Shown here: piece after piece, positions 26,594 to 35,682 of the stretch | Layout of the letters: every line of letters starts with the position of its first letter | Position numbering within the stretch: the stretch's first letter is position 1 | From: Bacteroidales bacterium | Lineage (GTDB): Bacteria; Bacteroidota; Bacteroidia; Bacteroidales; F082 | DNA: 64,000 nucleotides | Direction of reading: 5' to 3' | NCBI GenBank assembly: GCA_024400425.1 | Contig: JAKSMV010000002.1 | Span: forward strand, 1 to 64,000 | The notes under the pieces: generated by a model | Told to the model about the DNA's origin: nothing | What the model saw: the letters and a program-made list of their open reading frames with translations, nothing else | The model's database searches: none | Program-made: the position numbers and the translations under genes

Positions 26594-29500
26594 TATTTCA
26601 ACCATTTATACATTATTTCTATAGGATGGACGGCTTTCACACCGGTGCCGTCGAGGATTTGCTGCCGGCATGAGGTGCCTGGAGCTGCCACGATAACGGG
26701 CGTGATGCCTTCTTTATTGCCTATAGCCTTGCGTACGGCTGGGAAAAGCACCATCTCGCCAACGGCCAGTGAGGTCTTATAGTGTTCTTTCTCGTAGCCA
26801 AACGACCCGGCCATGCCGCAGCAGCCGCTTGGAATGACGTTGATTTTGGCGCCCGAAAGGAGATGCAAAGCGGTTACGGTCTTCTCGACGCCTACAAGGG
26901 CTTTCTGGTGACAGTGTCCGTGAAGCCAAATCTCAACTTCATCGGCCTTGAACTGGTCGGGAGTGATGTTTCCGGCATTGATTTCGCGAACGAGGAACTC
27001 ATCGAAGAGCAAGGCATTGCGGGCCAAGCGCTTGGCATCGCTGCGCATCTCGGCAGGAACGAGGTCGGGATACTCGTCGCGGAACGAGAGGATGCACGAT
27101 GGCTCGATACCCACCAATGGTGTGAGTGCCGAAACCTTTTCTTTCAGCAAGTTGACATTCTTGATGGCAAACTTCTTCGCCAGTTTCAGGCAGCCTTTCG
27201 AGATGGCGGCACGGCCACTCTCCACATGTCGTGGAATCTCGACTTCATAGCCAAGCCTCATCAGCAATTTGGCAAAGGTGAGACCGAGCTCGGCTTCCTG
27301 GAAGTTGGTGAACTCATCGGCAAAAAGGTAAACCTTCTTGTGTTGTTGCGGCTGCTGAGCGGAGCCGAAGCACCGCGTTGATTGGGGCACTTCGGCTCCG
27401 CTCAGTGCCCGGCTTCCATATCTTCGTCCAAGTTCTGCACAGAAAGTAGTAATCAAACCGTCTTGCTTCACCTGGAGCATTATCTGTTCCTTATGGACTG
27501 CAGTCCTCATCGTCATGTGGCTTAGTGTGGGAATGTCGCGCTCGGCGGCAAAGTTGATGACCCACTTGATGATGCTTGACGAGAGTTTCCACGAAGCGAA
27601 GAGGTTGTAGATAGGCCAGACCAGATGCCCGAACTTTTCCACCATGGCCATTCTCGCTACAGCGAAGGAGCGTAACGGTGTGCCGAACTTGTCGTATTTC
27701 TGCTGCAGGATTTCCGAGCGCAACTTGGTCATATCGACATTCGACGGACATTCGCTACGGCAACCCTTGCAGGCAAGGCATGAGTCGAGGACTTCGGCGA
27801 TGGCTTTTGACTGGAAGAGGTTCTTTTCCTCACATCCGCGAGTCAGGACCTCACGCAACACGTTGGCGCGGGCGCGGGTGGCTTTGGTCTCGTCGCCACT
27901 CACCTTGAAGGCCGGACAAAGGGTTCCGCCAAAGGCATTCGACTTGCGGCAGTCGCCCGATCCGTTGCATTGCTCGATGCTGCACATTAGGGCATGGAGT
28001 TGGGTTCGCGCCCCAGTGGCACCGGCTATCTTGCATTCGTCGAAGGCGGCTTTCCAGTTGTAATAGGTGGCATCGGAAGCGATGAGCTTGCCGATTTCGT
28101 ATTGTTGTCCTACCTCGAAACGCAACATGCTGTCCATAGGTAGGGTGTCGGTAATCTTGTGTAGGTTGAAGATGCCGTCAGGGTCCCAGCAGTGCTTCAG
28201 GTCGCACATCATCTGATACACCTTGTCGCCATACATCAGCGGGATGAACTCGCCACGCAGACGGCCGTCACCATGCTCGCCACTGAGCGAGCCTTTGTAT
28301 TTCTTCACCAGCAGAGCGGTCTCGTAGGCCACCTGACGGAATTTCTCGCGTCCGTTTTTGTCCTTGATGTTGATGATGGGGCGCAGGTGCAACTCGCCCG
28401 TGCTGATATGGGCATGATACACACAACTCAGCCCAAGCCTTTCGAGCATCTGGGCGAAGTCGTCCATATAGGCGGGCAGCTTCTCTGGCAGCACTGCTGT
28501 GTCTTCAATCACACCGAAGGGCTTGGCATCGCCTTTGATGCCTGTGAGCAGACCAAGGCCTGCCTTTCGCAGACTCCATACCTTGGCAGTCTCTGCTCCA
28601 TATACGCGTGTGCAAGCATAACAAAGAGCAGATTCCGCTCCAACTGAGAGTTGGTCTGAAACGCATAGATTCGCTTCGTCCATCGCCCATGTCATACCGA
28701 CCGACGAAGGAGGGAGTGTATCTATGGGCGATGAACTCGGAATGACATGCGTTTCACCGCATAAGTCTTTTTCAATCGCATCGGCTACGGCATCGATTTC
28801 TTCCCGTGTGTCGCCTCTCAGTTCGATGATGAGAATGGCGGCCGGATTGCCTTCCACAAAGAAACGGTTGCGTTGCTGCTCGACGTTGTCCTTGCTGAGT
28901 TCCAGGATGTTGCTGTCCATCAACTCGACTGCGGCGGGATGGTGCTTGAGGGCGACGAGGTTGCCTAAGAAGCTCTTCTGCAAGGTGTCGCAGTGGGCGC
29001 AGAGCAGCATCTTCTCCTTGGGTGGCAAGGGGTCGAGGCTGAGCTTTATTTCGGTGACGAAGGCCAAGGTGCCTTCCGACCCGCAGATGAGCTTGCAGAG
29101 GTCGATGTTGTCGCCTTCGATGGCTTCGTCGATGGCGTAGCCGCACGAGCGACGTCGTAAGGCCTTGTCGGGATAGCTTTCCTCTATCAATGCGCGTGTG
29201 TCGGCATCGTTTTTCCAACTTTCGAGTTGGGCATATATCTTTTGCTCTAAAGGGCTGTTGCCTCTGACCGCAGTGTCGAATCGCGAACCGTCGCTGAGGA
29301 AGCCCTTGAGTTGCAGCACATGATGACGGGTCGAGCCATAGATGAGCGAATGGCTGCCGCATGAGTTGTTGCCCACCATGCCGCCAATGCAGCAGCGGTT
29401 GCTGGTCGAGGTCTCTGGGCTGAAGAACAGTCCGTAGGGTTTGAGGGCAAGGTTGAGTTCGTCGAGGACGACGCCAGGCTGCACCTTCACCCACTTCTCC

Positions 29501-29757
29501 TCTTGGTTCACCTCAAGGATGCGCTTGAAGTGCTTGCTGATGTCAACAACGATGCCGCTACCCACCACCTGACCGGCGATGGAAGTGCCGCCCGCCCTCG
29601 GAATGAGGTGGGTGTGACGCTCATGAGCCAATTCGATGAGGGCGACGATGTCGTCTTCCGTTTCGGGATAGGCTACACCTTCGGGAATCTCACGATAAGC
29701 CGACGCATCGGTAGCGTAAGCGATGCGATGTAAGGAGTCGGTATGAAGGGTGTACAT
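26593..29757 (-). CDS. FAD-linked oxidase with Fe-S domains (D-lactate/glycolate dehydrogenase-like)
   Basis: A 1054-aa membrane-associated flavoprotein homolog. The FAD-binding domain (about residues 20-200) has PRAGGTSIAGQVVG, the FAD-oxidase C-terminal domain follows, then cysteine motifs for 4Fe-4S clusters (CNGSGDCRKS and CLACKGCRSECP) and a C-terminal CCG-type segment (PSGCCGMAGSFGYE). It likely oxidises a 2-hydroxyacid such as D-lactate and passes electrons to the quinone pool. It is somewhat longer than relatives because two dispersed repeats are inserted in frame, at about residues 332-359 and 783-801. It ends at the guanylyltransferase start but is metabolically unrelated to the glycan genes. 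Confidence 0.85.
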   Translation of the reverse strand: MYTLHTDSLHRIAYATDASAYREIPEGVAYPETEDDIVALIELAHERHTHLIPRAGGTSIAGQVVGSGIVVDISKHFKRILEVNQEEKWVKVQPGVVLDELNLALKPYGLFFSPETSTSNRCCIGGMVGNNSCGSHSLIYGSTRHHVLQLKGFLSDGSRFDTAVRGNSPLEQKIYAQLESWKNDADTRALIEESYPDKALRRRSCGYAIDEAIEGDNIDLCKLICGSEGTLAFVTEIKLSLDPLPPKEKMLLCAHCDTLQKSFLGNLVALKHHPAAVELMDSNILELSKDNVEQQRNRFFVEGNPAAILIIELRGDTREEIDAVADAIEKDLCGETHVIPSSSPIDTLPPSSVGMTWAMDEANLCVSDQLSVGAESALCYACTRVYGAETAKVWSLRKAGLGLLTGIKGDAKPFGVIEDTAVLPEKLPAYMDDFAQMLERLGLSCVYHAHISTGELHLRPIINIKDKNGREKFRQVAYETALLVKKYKGSLSGEHGDGRLRGEFIPLMYGDKVYQMMCDLKHCWDPDGIFNLHKITDTLPMDSMLRFEVGQQYEIGKLIASDATYYNWKAAFDECKIAGATGARTQLHALMCSIEQCNGSGDCRKSNAFGGTLCPAFKVSGDETKATRARANVLREVLTRGCEEKNLFQSKAIAEVLDSCLACKGCRSECPSNVDMTKLRSEILQQKYDKFGTPLRSFAVARMAMVEKFGHLVWPIYNLFASWKLSSSIIKWVINFAAERDIPTLSHMTMRTAVHKEQIMLQVKQDGLITTFCAELGRRYGSRALSGAEVPQSTRCFGSAQQPQQHKKVYLFADEFTNFQEAELGLTFAKLLMRLGYEVEIPRHVESGRAAISKGCLKLAKKFAIKNVNLLKEKVSALTPLVGIEPSCILSFRDEYPDLVPAEMRSDAKRLARNALLFDEFLVREINAGNITPDQFKADEVEIWLHGHCHQKALVGVEKTVTALHLLSGAKINVIPSGCCGMAGSFGYEKEHYKTSLAVGEMVLFPAVRKAIGNKEGITPVIVAAPGTSCRQQILDGTGVKAVHPIEIMYKWLK
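27354..27408. repeat. Palindromic dispersed repeat inserted in frame in the oxidase gene
   Basis: A perfect 16-bp inverted repeat, CTGAGCGGAGCCGAAG (27355-27370) and its complement (27390-27405). The same core occurs in the spacer at 13527-13642. It adds residues of the kind RCFGSAQQPQQ without breaking the frame. Confidence 0.85.
28681..28750. repeat. Second dispersed repeat inserted in frame in the oxidase gene
   Basis: A 10-bp inverted pair, CATCGCCCAT (28681-28690) and ATGGGCGATG (28724-28733), encloses GTCATACCGACCGACGAAGG, a variant of the repeat at 31748-31775 and 33366-33441. It encodes a segment containing DTLPPSSVGMT, which is not expected in this enzyme family. Confidence 0.75.
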
Positions 29758-31671
29758 TTACTTGTCGAGCTTGCTGAACACGCTGTTGTTCGACTTGAAT
29801 TCGGGGATGATGTTCTTCATCTGTCCCACAATCTTGAACTCATCCAAGGTAAGGAGTTGGTCGTGAAGCACTTCGATGACCTTGTTCACATAGTGTTCTT
29901 CGTATTGGCGCACTTTGGCGCGCATGATTTTCTCGTTCTCGGTAGGTACAGTGTTTTCCTTGGTGGCGAGCAATTCTTCGTAAAGCTTCTCGCCTGGGCG
30001 CAGACCGGTTTCCACAATCTTGATTTCGGGTTTTCCAGCCAGTTGGCGCATGCGTTCGGCCAGGTCCCAAATCTTGACAGGCTCGCCCATGTCGAACACG
30101 AAGATGTCGTCGTTTTCGCCAATGCTGCCGGCTTCGAGCACGAGGCTGCACGCCTCGGGAATGGTCATGAAGTAGCGGATGATGCGCTTGTCGGTGACGG
30201 TGATAGGGCCGCCCTGCTCAATCTGCTTGCGGAAGAGTGGCACCACCGAACCGTTCGAGCCTAACACATTGCCAAAACGCGTGGTCACGAACTTGGTTCC
30301 GCTGTTGCGGCTTTGGGTGTAGATCTCGGCAATACGCTTGGTGGCTCCCATCACGTTGGTAGGATTGACGGCCTTGTCGGTCGAAATCATCACGAATTTC
30401 TCCGCACCATATTTCATGGCCATATCAGCGACGTTCTTGGTGCCGAACACGTTGACATAGACGGCTTCGTAGGCATTCTCTTCCATGAAGGGGACGTGCT
30501 TGTAGGCCGCAGCGTGATAAACGACTTGAGGCTTGTATTGTGCAAACACTTCCTCGATACGACGCAGGTCTTTCACATTGGTGATGACAAAGGCCATGCG
30601 GTCTTTCATTTCCTTGAATTTGGGATTGTTGTTCATCTCGAACTGGAAGTCGTACATGGGCGACTCGGCTTGGTCGAGCATGATGAGCATCTTGGGTTCG
30701 TAGAGCATCACCTGACGGCAGATTTCGGAGCCGATGGAGCCAGCGGCACCTGTTACGAGCACGACTTTGTCGTTGATTTCGCGTTGCACGTTCTCCTTGC
30801 CCAAGATGATAGGATTGCGGCCCAAGAGGTCTTCAATCTTGATGTCTTGCACCTGGTTGCTGTTCAATTTTCCATCCACCCAACTCGAAAACGCAGGAAT
30901 GGTCTTCACATTAAGCCCTAGGGCAAGGCATTGCTCGATGATTTCCTTGCGCCGAGCATCCTTGAGGCTGGGGATAGCCAAAACGATATTCTTGATGTTA
31001 TGGGACTTGATGCACTCTGGAGTCAGCACCTCTTGCGGACTGAACACCTTGATGGTGTTGATGCGGTTGCCTTGGCGCATCGGATTGTCGTCAATAAAGA
31101 CCTCCGGGCTCAATTTCGAATTGGTATCTTGACTCAAGGTGCGCTGCAGCATGGTTCCGGCATCGCCTGCGCCATAAATGATGGTCTTTTCCTTAGTCTG
31201 TGGGTTCTTATACACTTCATTATACATTCGTCTGATGGTAAATCGCATGATGACCATGATGGTCATGGTGATGAGGAAGTGGTAGGTAATGACGATGTAG
31301 CGAGGAAAGAGCAACGAGCCTAGGTTGGGATTTATTTGTGTGGTGATGAGTTTCCCTATGACGAGGATGCCGGCAGCATAGCAGCAACTCCTGAAGATTT
31401 TCACGATATCGTTGAATCCCGAGTAGCGTAGCATGCCATCATAGGTCTTGGCCAGTAAGAAGACAATCAGGTACACTATTATGGGTATGAAGATGAATGT
31501 CAAATCAGTGGCAACACTATCTAAATGGTTGTAGTAAATCAAGAACAAAGAGATGGCATAGGCTGCAACGACGATGACTAAATCGACGAGCAGGATCCAA
31601 TAGCGTGGAAGACTGTTACTTTTGTGTTTGCCAAAGATGAAGTCACAAAAGCGGGTAACTAATTTCCTCAT
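29758..31671 (-). CDS. CapD-type nucleoside-diphosphate-sugar dehydratase/epimerase
   Basis: A 637-aa inner membrane protein with four N-terminal transmembrane helices (residues about 20-130), a CoA-binding-like domain, and a C-terminal extended SDR domain with TGAAGSIGSEICRQ and the STDKAVNPTNVMGATKR active-site segment of PglF/CapD/WbpM relatives. These are usually UDP-HexNAc 4,6-dehydratases supplying 4-keto sugars, which the DegT aminotransferase encoded upstream could aminate. The stop is immediately followed by the oxidase start. Confidence 0.92.
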   Translation of the reverse strand: MRKLVTRFCDFIFGKHKSNSLPRYWILLVDLVIVVAAYAISLFLIYYNHLDSVATDLTFIFIPIIVYLIVFLLAKTYDGMLRYSGFNDIVKIFRSCCYAAGILVIGKLITTQINPNLGSLLFPRYIVITYHFLITMTIMVIMRFTIRRMYNEVYKNPQTKEKTIIYGAGDAGTMLQRTLSQDTNSKLSPEVFIDDNPMRQGNRINTIKVFSPQEVLTPECIKSHNIKNIVLAIPSLKDARRKEIIEQCLALGLNVKTIPAFSSWVDGKLNSNQVQDIKIEDLLGRNPIILGKENVQREINDKVVLVTGAAGSIGSEICRQVMLYEPKMLIMLDQAESPMYDFQFEMNNNPKFKEMKDRMAFVITNVKDLRRIEEVFAQYKPQVVYHAAAYKHVPFMEENAYEAVYVNVFGTKNVADMAMKYGAEKFVMISTDKAVNPTNVMGATKRIAEIYTQSRNSGTKFVTTRFGNVLGSNGSVVPLFRKQIEQGGPITVTDKRIIRYFMTIPEACSLVLEAGSIGENDDIFVFDMGEPVKIWDLAERMRQLAGKPEIKIVETGLRPGEKLYEELLATKENTVPTENEKIMRAKVRQYEEHYVNKVIEVLHDQLLTLDEFKIVGQMKNIIPEFKSNNSVFSKLDK

Positions 31672-31694
31672 AGGAGTTCAGAATAAAGTGGGTC

Positions 31695-31702
31695 ACAAAA
31701 TT
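31695..31702 (-). promoter_or_regulatory. -7 element upstream of the CapD-type gene
   Basis: TAATTTTG on the minus strand, 24 nt before the ATG at 31671. It suggests that the CapD gene and downstream genes can be transcribed independently of the aminotransferase. Confidence 0.4.
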
Positions 31703-31746
31703 AGGAAAAAATATTTTGTATTTGTCGTGATTTTTTAAAAAATCTA

Positions 31747-31869
31747 TGTCATACCGACGAAGGAGTGTATCTGTAGTTTTTTTGACTGAAACAAATAACA
31801 ATGTCATTTCGACCATAGGGAAGAAATCTATTGTTATTTGTTCCACCTAAATCAAAACAGACTCTTAAT
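31747..31869. repeat. Composite dispersed repeat in the 31672-31883 spacer
   Basis: Contains GTCATACCGACGAAGGAGTG, then a hairpin with arms AAACAAATAACAA and TTGTTATTTGTT enclosing CATTTCGACC...GAAGAAATC, then ATCAAAACAGACTCTTAA. All three parts recur around 33272-33473, partly inverted. Confidence 0.8.
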
Positions 31870-31883
31870 CATTTAACCATAAC

Positions 31884-33125
31884 CTAAGCTATTGCTTCTT
31901 TGATTTTTTCAATGATATACCGTACATCGTCGTCGGTGACGCACGGGCCGCTCGGCAGGCACATGCCGCACTTGAAGAGGTCTTCCTCGATGCCGTTAGT
32001 ATAGACCGCAGCTTCGGCATAGACCGGCTGCTTGTGCATAGGCTTCCACAGCGGGCGCGCTTCGATTCCGGCCTTGTCTAGGTAAACGCGCATGGCCTCC
32101 ACGTTGGCATTGGGTTCGCAGTCGGTATGGAGACTGCCACCGCCATGCACCACGCCAGCGGCACCGCCCACGGCACCTTGCACGGCCACGCTGTAGGCGT
32201 TTTCCTGTCCCTTGATGTTCAGCGATGGACTTAAGGTTATGGTGTTGAGCCAGAAGTTGGAACCTTCGATGCTGCCGTCATGGAAATCGATGCCATCGAC
32301 CTTGGCGAAGGCCTCACGATACATGGCAGCGATATGGCGGTGATGCGCGACATGCGCGTCGGCAACCGTCATCTGGCCGATGCCGATACCCGCACAGATG
32401 TTGCTCATACGGTAGTTGTAGCCTATGGCCTCGTGCTGATAGTAAGGATAAGCCTCACGAGCCTGGGTGGCATACCACATGATCTTCGAGGCTGCCTCGT
32501 CGTCGGGGCAGACGAGAGCACCGCCACCCGAAGTGGTGATCATCTTGTTGCCATTGAAGCTGAGCACACCGAAACGGCCGAAAGTACCGAGTTTCTGTCC
32601 CTTGTATTCGCTGCCGAAGCCTTCGGCGGCATCCTCGATGACGGGGATGTCGTATCTCTCAGCAATTTCCATAATCTCCCCGATGCGGTAAGGCATGCCG
32701 TAGAGCGCCACTGGGATGATGGCCTTAGGCTTGCGGCCCGTGGTGGCGATACGGTCCTTGATGGCGGCTTCCAACAAGGCAGGATCCATGTTCCAGGTGT
32801 CCGCCTCGCTGCCGATAAAGACCGGTTTGGCACCGAGATAGGTGATAGGGTGACTCGAGGCACAGAAGGTGAACGACTGCACGCAGACCTCGTCGCCAGG
32901 ACCCACGCCACAGGCGATGAGCGCCAGATGCACCGCAGCCGTGCCGCAACTTAGGGCCACAACCTGCTTGCCTTGGCCCATATAGGCTTCCAGTTCTTCT
33001 TCAAACTGATTCACATTCGGACCCAACGGCACCACATAGTTATCATCAAAGGCCTTTTGGATATACTTTTGTTCGATACCGTCTTCGCTCATGTGGGCGA
33101 GACATAGAAAGATACGTTTTGACAT
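31884..33125 (-). CDS. DegT/DnrJ/EryC1-type PLP aminotransferase
   Basis: A 413-aa sugar aminotransferase. The ATG at 33125 gives the usual N-terminus (MSKRIFLCLAHMSEDGIEQK); a 104-residue in-frame extension is repeat-derived and rejected. VALSCGTAAVHLAL and EDAAEGFGSEYKGQKLGTFG, followed by SFNGNKMITTSGGG with the PLP lysine, are typical of this family, as is a C-terminal P-x-W-K-P-M-H segment. Likely aminates a 4-keto sugar made by the CapD-type enzyme, giving an amino sugar for the initiating sugar transferase. Confidence 0.92.
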   Translation of the reverse strand: MSKRIFLCLAHMSEDGIEQKYIQKAFDDNYVVPLGPNVNQFEEELEAYMGQGKQVVALSCGTAAVHLALIACGVGPGDEVCVQSFTFCASSHPITYLGAKPVFIGSEADTWNMDPALLEAAIKDRIATTGRKPKAIIPVALYGMPYRIGEIMEIAERYDIPVIEDAAEGFGSEYKGQKLGTFGRFGVLSFNGNKMITTSGGGALVCPDDEAASKIMWYATQAREAYPYYQHEAIGYNYRMSNICAGIGIGQMTVADAHVAHHRHIAAMYREAFAKVDGIDFHDGSIEGSNFWLNTITLSPSLNIKGQENAYSVAVQGAVGGAAGVVHGGGSLHTDCEPNANVEAMRVYLDKAGIEARPLWKPMHKQPVYAEAAVYTNGIEEDLFKCGMCLPSGPCVTDDDVRYIIEKIKEAIA

Positions 33126-33179
33126 GTTGTATGGATTATTTGACTTGTTTGACAATTTGACTTGGGGACTTAGGGACTT

Positions 33180-33232
33180 AGGGACTGTGTGACTTTGTGA
33201 CTTTTGGGGATGCTGAGCGGAGTCGAAGCATC
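33180..33232. repeat. Dispersed GACTTTGTGA / CTGAGCGGAGTCGAAGC repeat
   Basis: Lies in the 357-bp spacer between the aminotransferase and sugar transferase genes. It shares layout and core with the 33-bp repeats at 13527-13642. The rest of the spacer holds the MITE-like element at 33272-33473. Confidence 0.7.
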
Positions 33233-33271
33233 GTTTCTCCTTATTCTTAAATTCCCAATTTTCAATTCTAT

Positions 33272-33473
33272 TCTTAGAGTCTGTTTTGATGTTTGTGAAA
33301 CAAATAACAATGTCATTTCGACCGAAGGGAAGAAATCTATTGTTATTTGTTTCACCCCTCGAAAAGCCTATAGATACCTTCCTTCGTCGGTATGACATAG
33401 GCCAGCCTATAGATACCTTCCTTCGTCGGTATGACATAGGCTTTTTTTTGAAAAATCAAAACAGACACTTAAT
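33272..33473. mobile_element. MITE-like element with terminal inverted repeats and internal hairpins
   Basis: The ends are related inverted repeats, CTTAGAGTCTGTTTTGAT (left) and ATCAAAACAGACACTTAA (right). Inside are a hairpin (arms GAAACAAATAACAA and TTGTTATTTGTTTC, 33297-33353) and two tandem units of about 39 bp with the core CCTTCGTCGGTATGACATAG (33365-33441). It has no coding capacity. Partial copies occur at 31747-31869 and inside the oxidase gene. Transposition is inference; no target duplication was confirmed. Confidence 0.6.
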
Positions 33474-33482
33474 TCCCAATTC

Positions 33483-34091
33483 TCATATCTCTTCTCCAGC
33501 AAACTCGATTTTCCTTCCCAGCACGGTGGCGAAGATCATCTTCAGATCCATCCAGAAGGAATAATGCTGCAGGTAATACAGGTTCAGCCTCACCTTGTCG
33601 GGATAGATGACTTCGTCGTTGTAGCGTTGTGGGTCATCGACCTGTGAAAGCAGTTCCTCCTCGTTGCGGTATTTCAGCGAGGCGGGTCCCGTGATGCCCG
33701 GACGGAGTCTCAGAATCGCACGGTCCTCCCCTTCCAGTTTATCCGCATAACCCGGCACATCGGGTCGAGGTCCTACGAAACTCATCTTGCCGATGAAGAC
33801 GTCCCACAACTGCGGCAATTCGTCGAGGTGGAGATGCCTTAAGGTCCTGCCTATGGGCGTGACACGGCCCTGTTCCAAGGCAGCAATGGGCGACTCTTCC
33901 TGTTCGCCTTCCATGGTGCAGAACTTATGGCAACGGAAAAGGCGGCCGTGGCGGCCCACACGCACCTGCGCATAAAACACCGGTCCACCCGTCTTGATTT
34001 TTATCATGATGGCTATGGCAAGGTAGAGCCAGCTGAGGCCTAACAGGCCCAGCAGACTTACTGTTCTATCGAAAAGCCATTTTGGTAACAT
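33483..34091 (-). CDS. Initiating sugar transferase (PglC/WcaJ C-terminal type)
   Basis: A 202-aa monotopic phosphoglycosyl transferase: an N-terminal membrane helix (LLGLLGLSWLYLAIAIMI), GGPVFYAQVRVGRHGRLF, the LHLDELPQLWDV segment and GKMSFVGPRPDVPGY. It moves a sugar-phosphate onto undecaprenyl phosphate to start glycan assembly at the cytoplasmic membrane. A 37-codon copy of its 3' end is left at 41859-41972. Followed on the minus strand by the aminotransferase gene. Confidence 0.93.
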   Translation of the reverse strand: MLPKWLFDRTVSLLGLLGLSWLYLAIAIMIKIKTGGPVFYAQVRVGRHGRLFRCHKFCTMEGEQEESPIAALEQGRVTPIGRTLRHLHLDELPQLWDVFIGKMSFVGPRPDVPGYADKLEGEDRAILRLRPGITGPASLKYRNEEELLSQVDDPQRYNDEVIYPDKVRLNLYYLQHYSFWMDLKMIFATVLGRKIEFAGEEI

Positions 34092-34142
34092 CGTTTATCT
34101 CTTTTCACAAAACTTGCAAAACTCTTTGTGAGAAAGGCATCT

Positions 34143-35351
34143 CTACTCCCCCGCCCTACGTATGGTCAACGGGATGGCTTCGGCATGGCGCTGACAGAAA
34201 TCAGTGGCCTTATCGACCACCAAGGCGAGATAGCCGCCACCGCCTGCACCCGGCATCTTCCATGCCAGCACCCCAGGTTCAACCGACCATCGGTCGATGG
34301 CTGGCTGCACACAGCCTTGAATCATAGCGGGGAACATGGCGATCTGGGCTTCGAAAGAAGCTCTGTATGCCTTGGCGAAACCTTGCAAGTCCTTCTCCAT
34401 GATGGCTTGCCAGCAGTCGTCGGCAGCCTGGGTCAAGGCCTTGACCTTCGGCAGATTGATATCCTTGCCAGCCACCACTGAGCAGCCCGGCTTGCGGGGT
34501 TCGAGCGGGATGAGGCAGAGGTGGTCTTCCAGCCAGCTGAGGATGCCTGCTTCGTTGCAGGTCTCGATGCGTTCGGGCCAGAAGTGGTTGTCGTAATAAT
34601 GTCGTGCCAATCCCGGTACGCAGATGCCGATGGCATCCTGTGCCCCGCTGATGTGACCGCCTTCCCTTTCAGGATGGTTCTCGAAGCAGAACACGAGACG
34701 GGCCAGCATCTCAGGGTCCATATTGGGCAGATGGAGCGGCCAAATGCGTTTGATCTGGTTGCGTGTCGAGGTGGAGAGGCCGCAGCGCTCGCGCACCTCG
34801 AAGGTCGGGACGAGCGAGATGGTGATGGCCCAGCCCGGAGCATACTCCGAGACGTAAGGCTGGTCGATCCAGGTACCGGCCAAGTCGAGACGGGTCGGCA
34901 GTTGGCAGGTGTCGCCTTGAGGTGCCGTTGCCGTCGAAGCCAAGGCTTTCTTCAGCCCCGAGCTGCTTCGGACTTCCAGCCCCTCGTGAGGGACACGCTC
35001 TAGGACGACATACTCTATGCCGTGTTCCTCGCAGAACTGGCGTTTCTCGTCGTTGCTGCCATCGGAGTTCACCACGAGGATGTCAGGCTTGAGGGCTTCC
35101 ACCGTAGGGATGAAATCCATGACGCCACTGCCCGCATTGATGAAAGCGTCCTTGACGTAACGTATGCTTTTCACCATGAAGAGGCGTTCCTCTTCAGGGA
35201 ACATGGTCTTGTGATGCTTGTAAGCTTCGATGGTCTTATCGGAGCCGATGCCGACATAGAGGTCGCCATAGGCCGAGGCCTGCTTGAAGAACTCAATATG
35301 GCCGCTATGCAACAAATCGTAGCAGCCCGACACAAATACTTTCTTTGGCAT
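34143..35351 (-). CDS. Fused nucleotidyltransferase and GHMP-type sugar kinase
   Basis: A 402-aa two-domain protein. Residues 1-135 form a cytidylyltransferase-like domain: HSGH at 15-18 and VRSSSGL at 127-133 in place of the usual ISSTxL loop. Residues 150-402 look like a GHMP kinase of the HddA/fucokinase group: PTRLDLAG 152-159, SGAQD 235-239 and GAGGGG 368-373. It could phosphorylate a sugar at C1 and then attach a nucleotide, giving an activated sugar for the glycan. The neighbouring fucose-type permease and mutarotase point to imported L-fucose or a similar sugar. A (TTA)n run lies directly before the ATG. Substrate and nucleotide are not known. Confidence 0.75.
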   Translation of the reverse strand: MPKKVFVSGCYDLLHSGHIEFFKQASAYGDLYVGIGSDKTIEAYKHHKTMFPEEERLFMVKSIRYVKDAFINAGSGVMDFIPTVEALKPDILVVNSDGSNDEKRQFCEEHGIEYVVLERVPHEGLEVRSSSGLKKALASTATAPQGDTCQLPTRLDLAGTWIDQPYVSEYAPGWAITISLVPTFEVRERCGLSTSTRNQIKRIWPLHLPNMDPEMLARLVFCFENHPEREGGHISGAQDAIGICVPGLARHYYDNHFWPERIETCNEAGILSWLEDHLCLIPLEPRKPGCSVVAGKDINLPKVKALTQAADDCWQAIMEKDLQGFAKAYRASFEAQIAMFPAMIQGCVQPAIDRWSVEPGVLAWKMPGAGGGGYLALVVDKATDFCQRHAEAIPLTIRRAGE

Positions 35352-35371
35352 AGTTATTATTATTATTATGA

Positions 35372-35527
35372 CAAAAACATTAAAAACACTTTGCCATCAA
35401 TCAATTCGCTTAGGCGAATTTGCCGTGAAGGAAAATGCCATGACGTTCAAAAAAACGAAGCCTTTCTGACAGCAGAATACCATTCCCAATTGAACAGTGT
35501 TTTTGGGCATGGTTTTTATTGTTTTTG
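35372..35527. mobile_element. MITE-like element, short copy
   Basis: Bounded by CAAAAACATTAAAAAC and GTTTTTATTGTTTTTG, near-perfect 16-bp terminal inverted repeats. The interior (TTTGCCATCAATCAATTCGC onward) matches the longer copy at 41072-41303. Noncoding. The remaining spacer to 35682 holds only a small hairpin (GAGAC-CCAA-GTCTC) and nothing else recognised. Confidence 0.65.
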
Positions 35528-35682
35528 CCGAGGTGGAGCGAAGCCCCGATAGGGGGTGGCTGGCTGACTGAGGAGGACTGCCGAGACCCAAGTCTCGAGC
35601 AGGCGTCTTCAGGCAACACGCCAAGGTCCACAGGACCCGCTACAACTCGGTGTTTTTTCTGTTTTTGTTAAAGAGGATTTCC

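Noticed and set aside
31884..33437. N-terminally extended aminotransferase (extra 104 residues)
   Set aside because: The extension is encoded by dispersed repeats (CFDSAQHPQ, RRKVSIG). The family start is at 33125.
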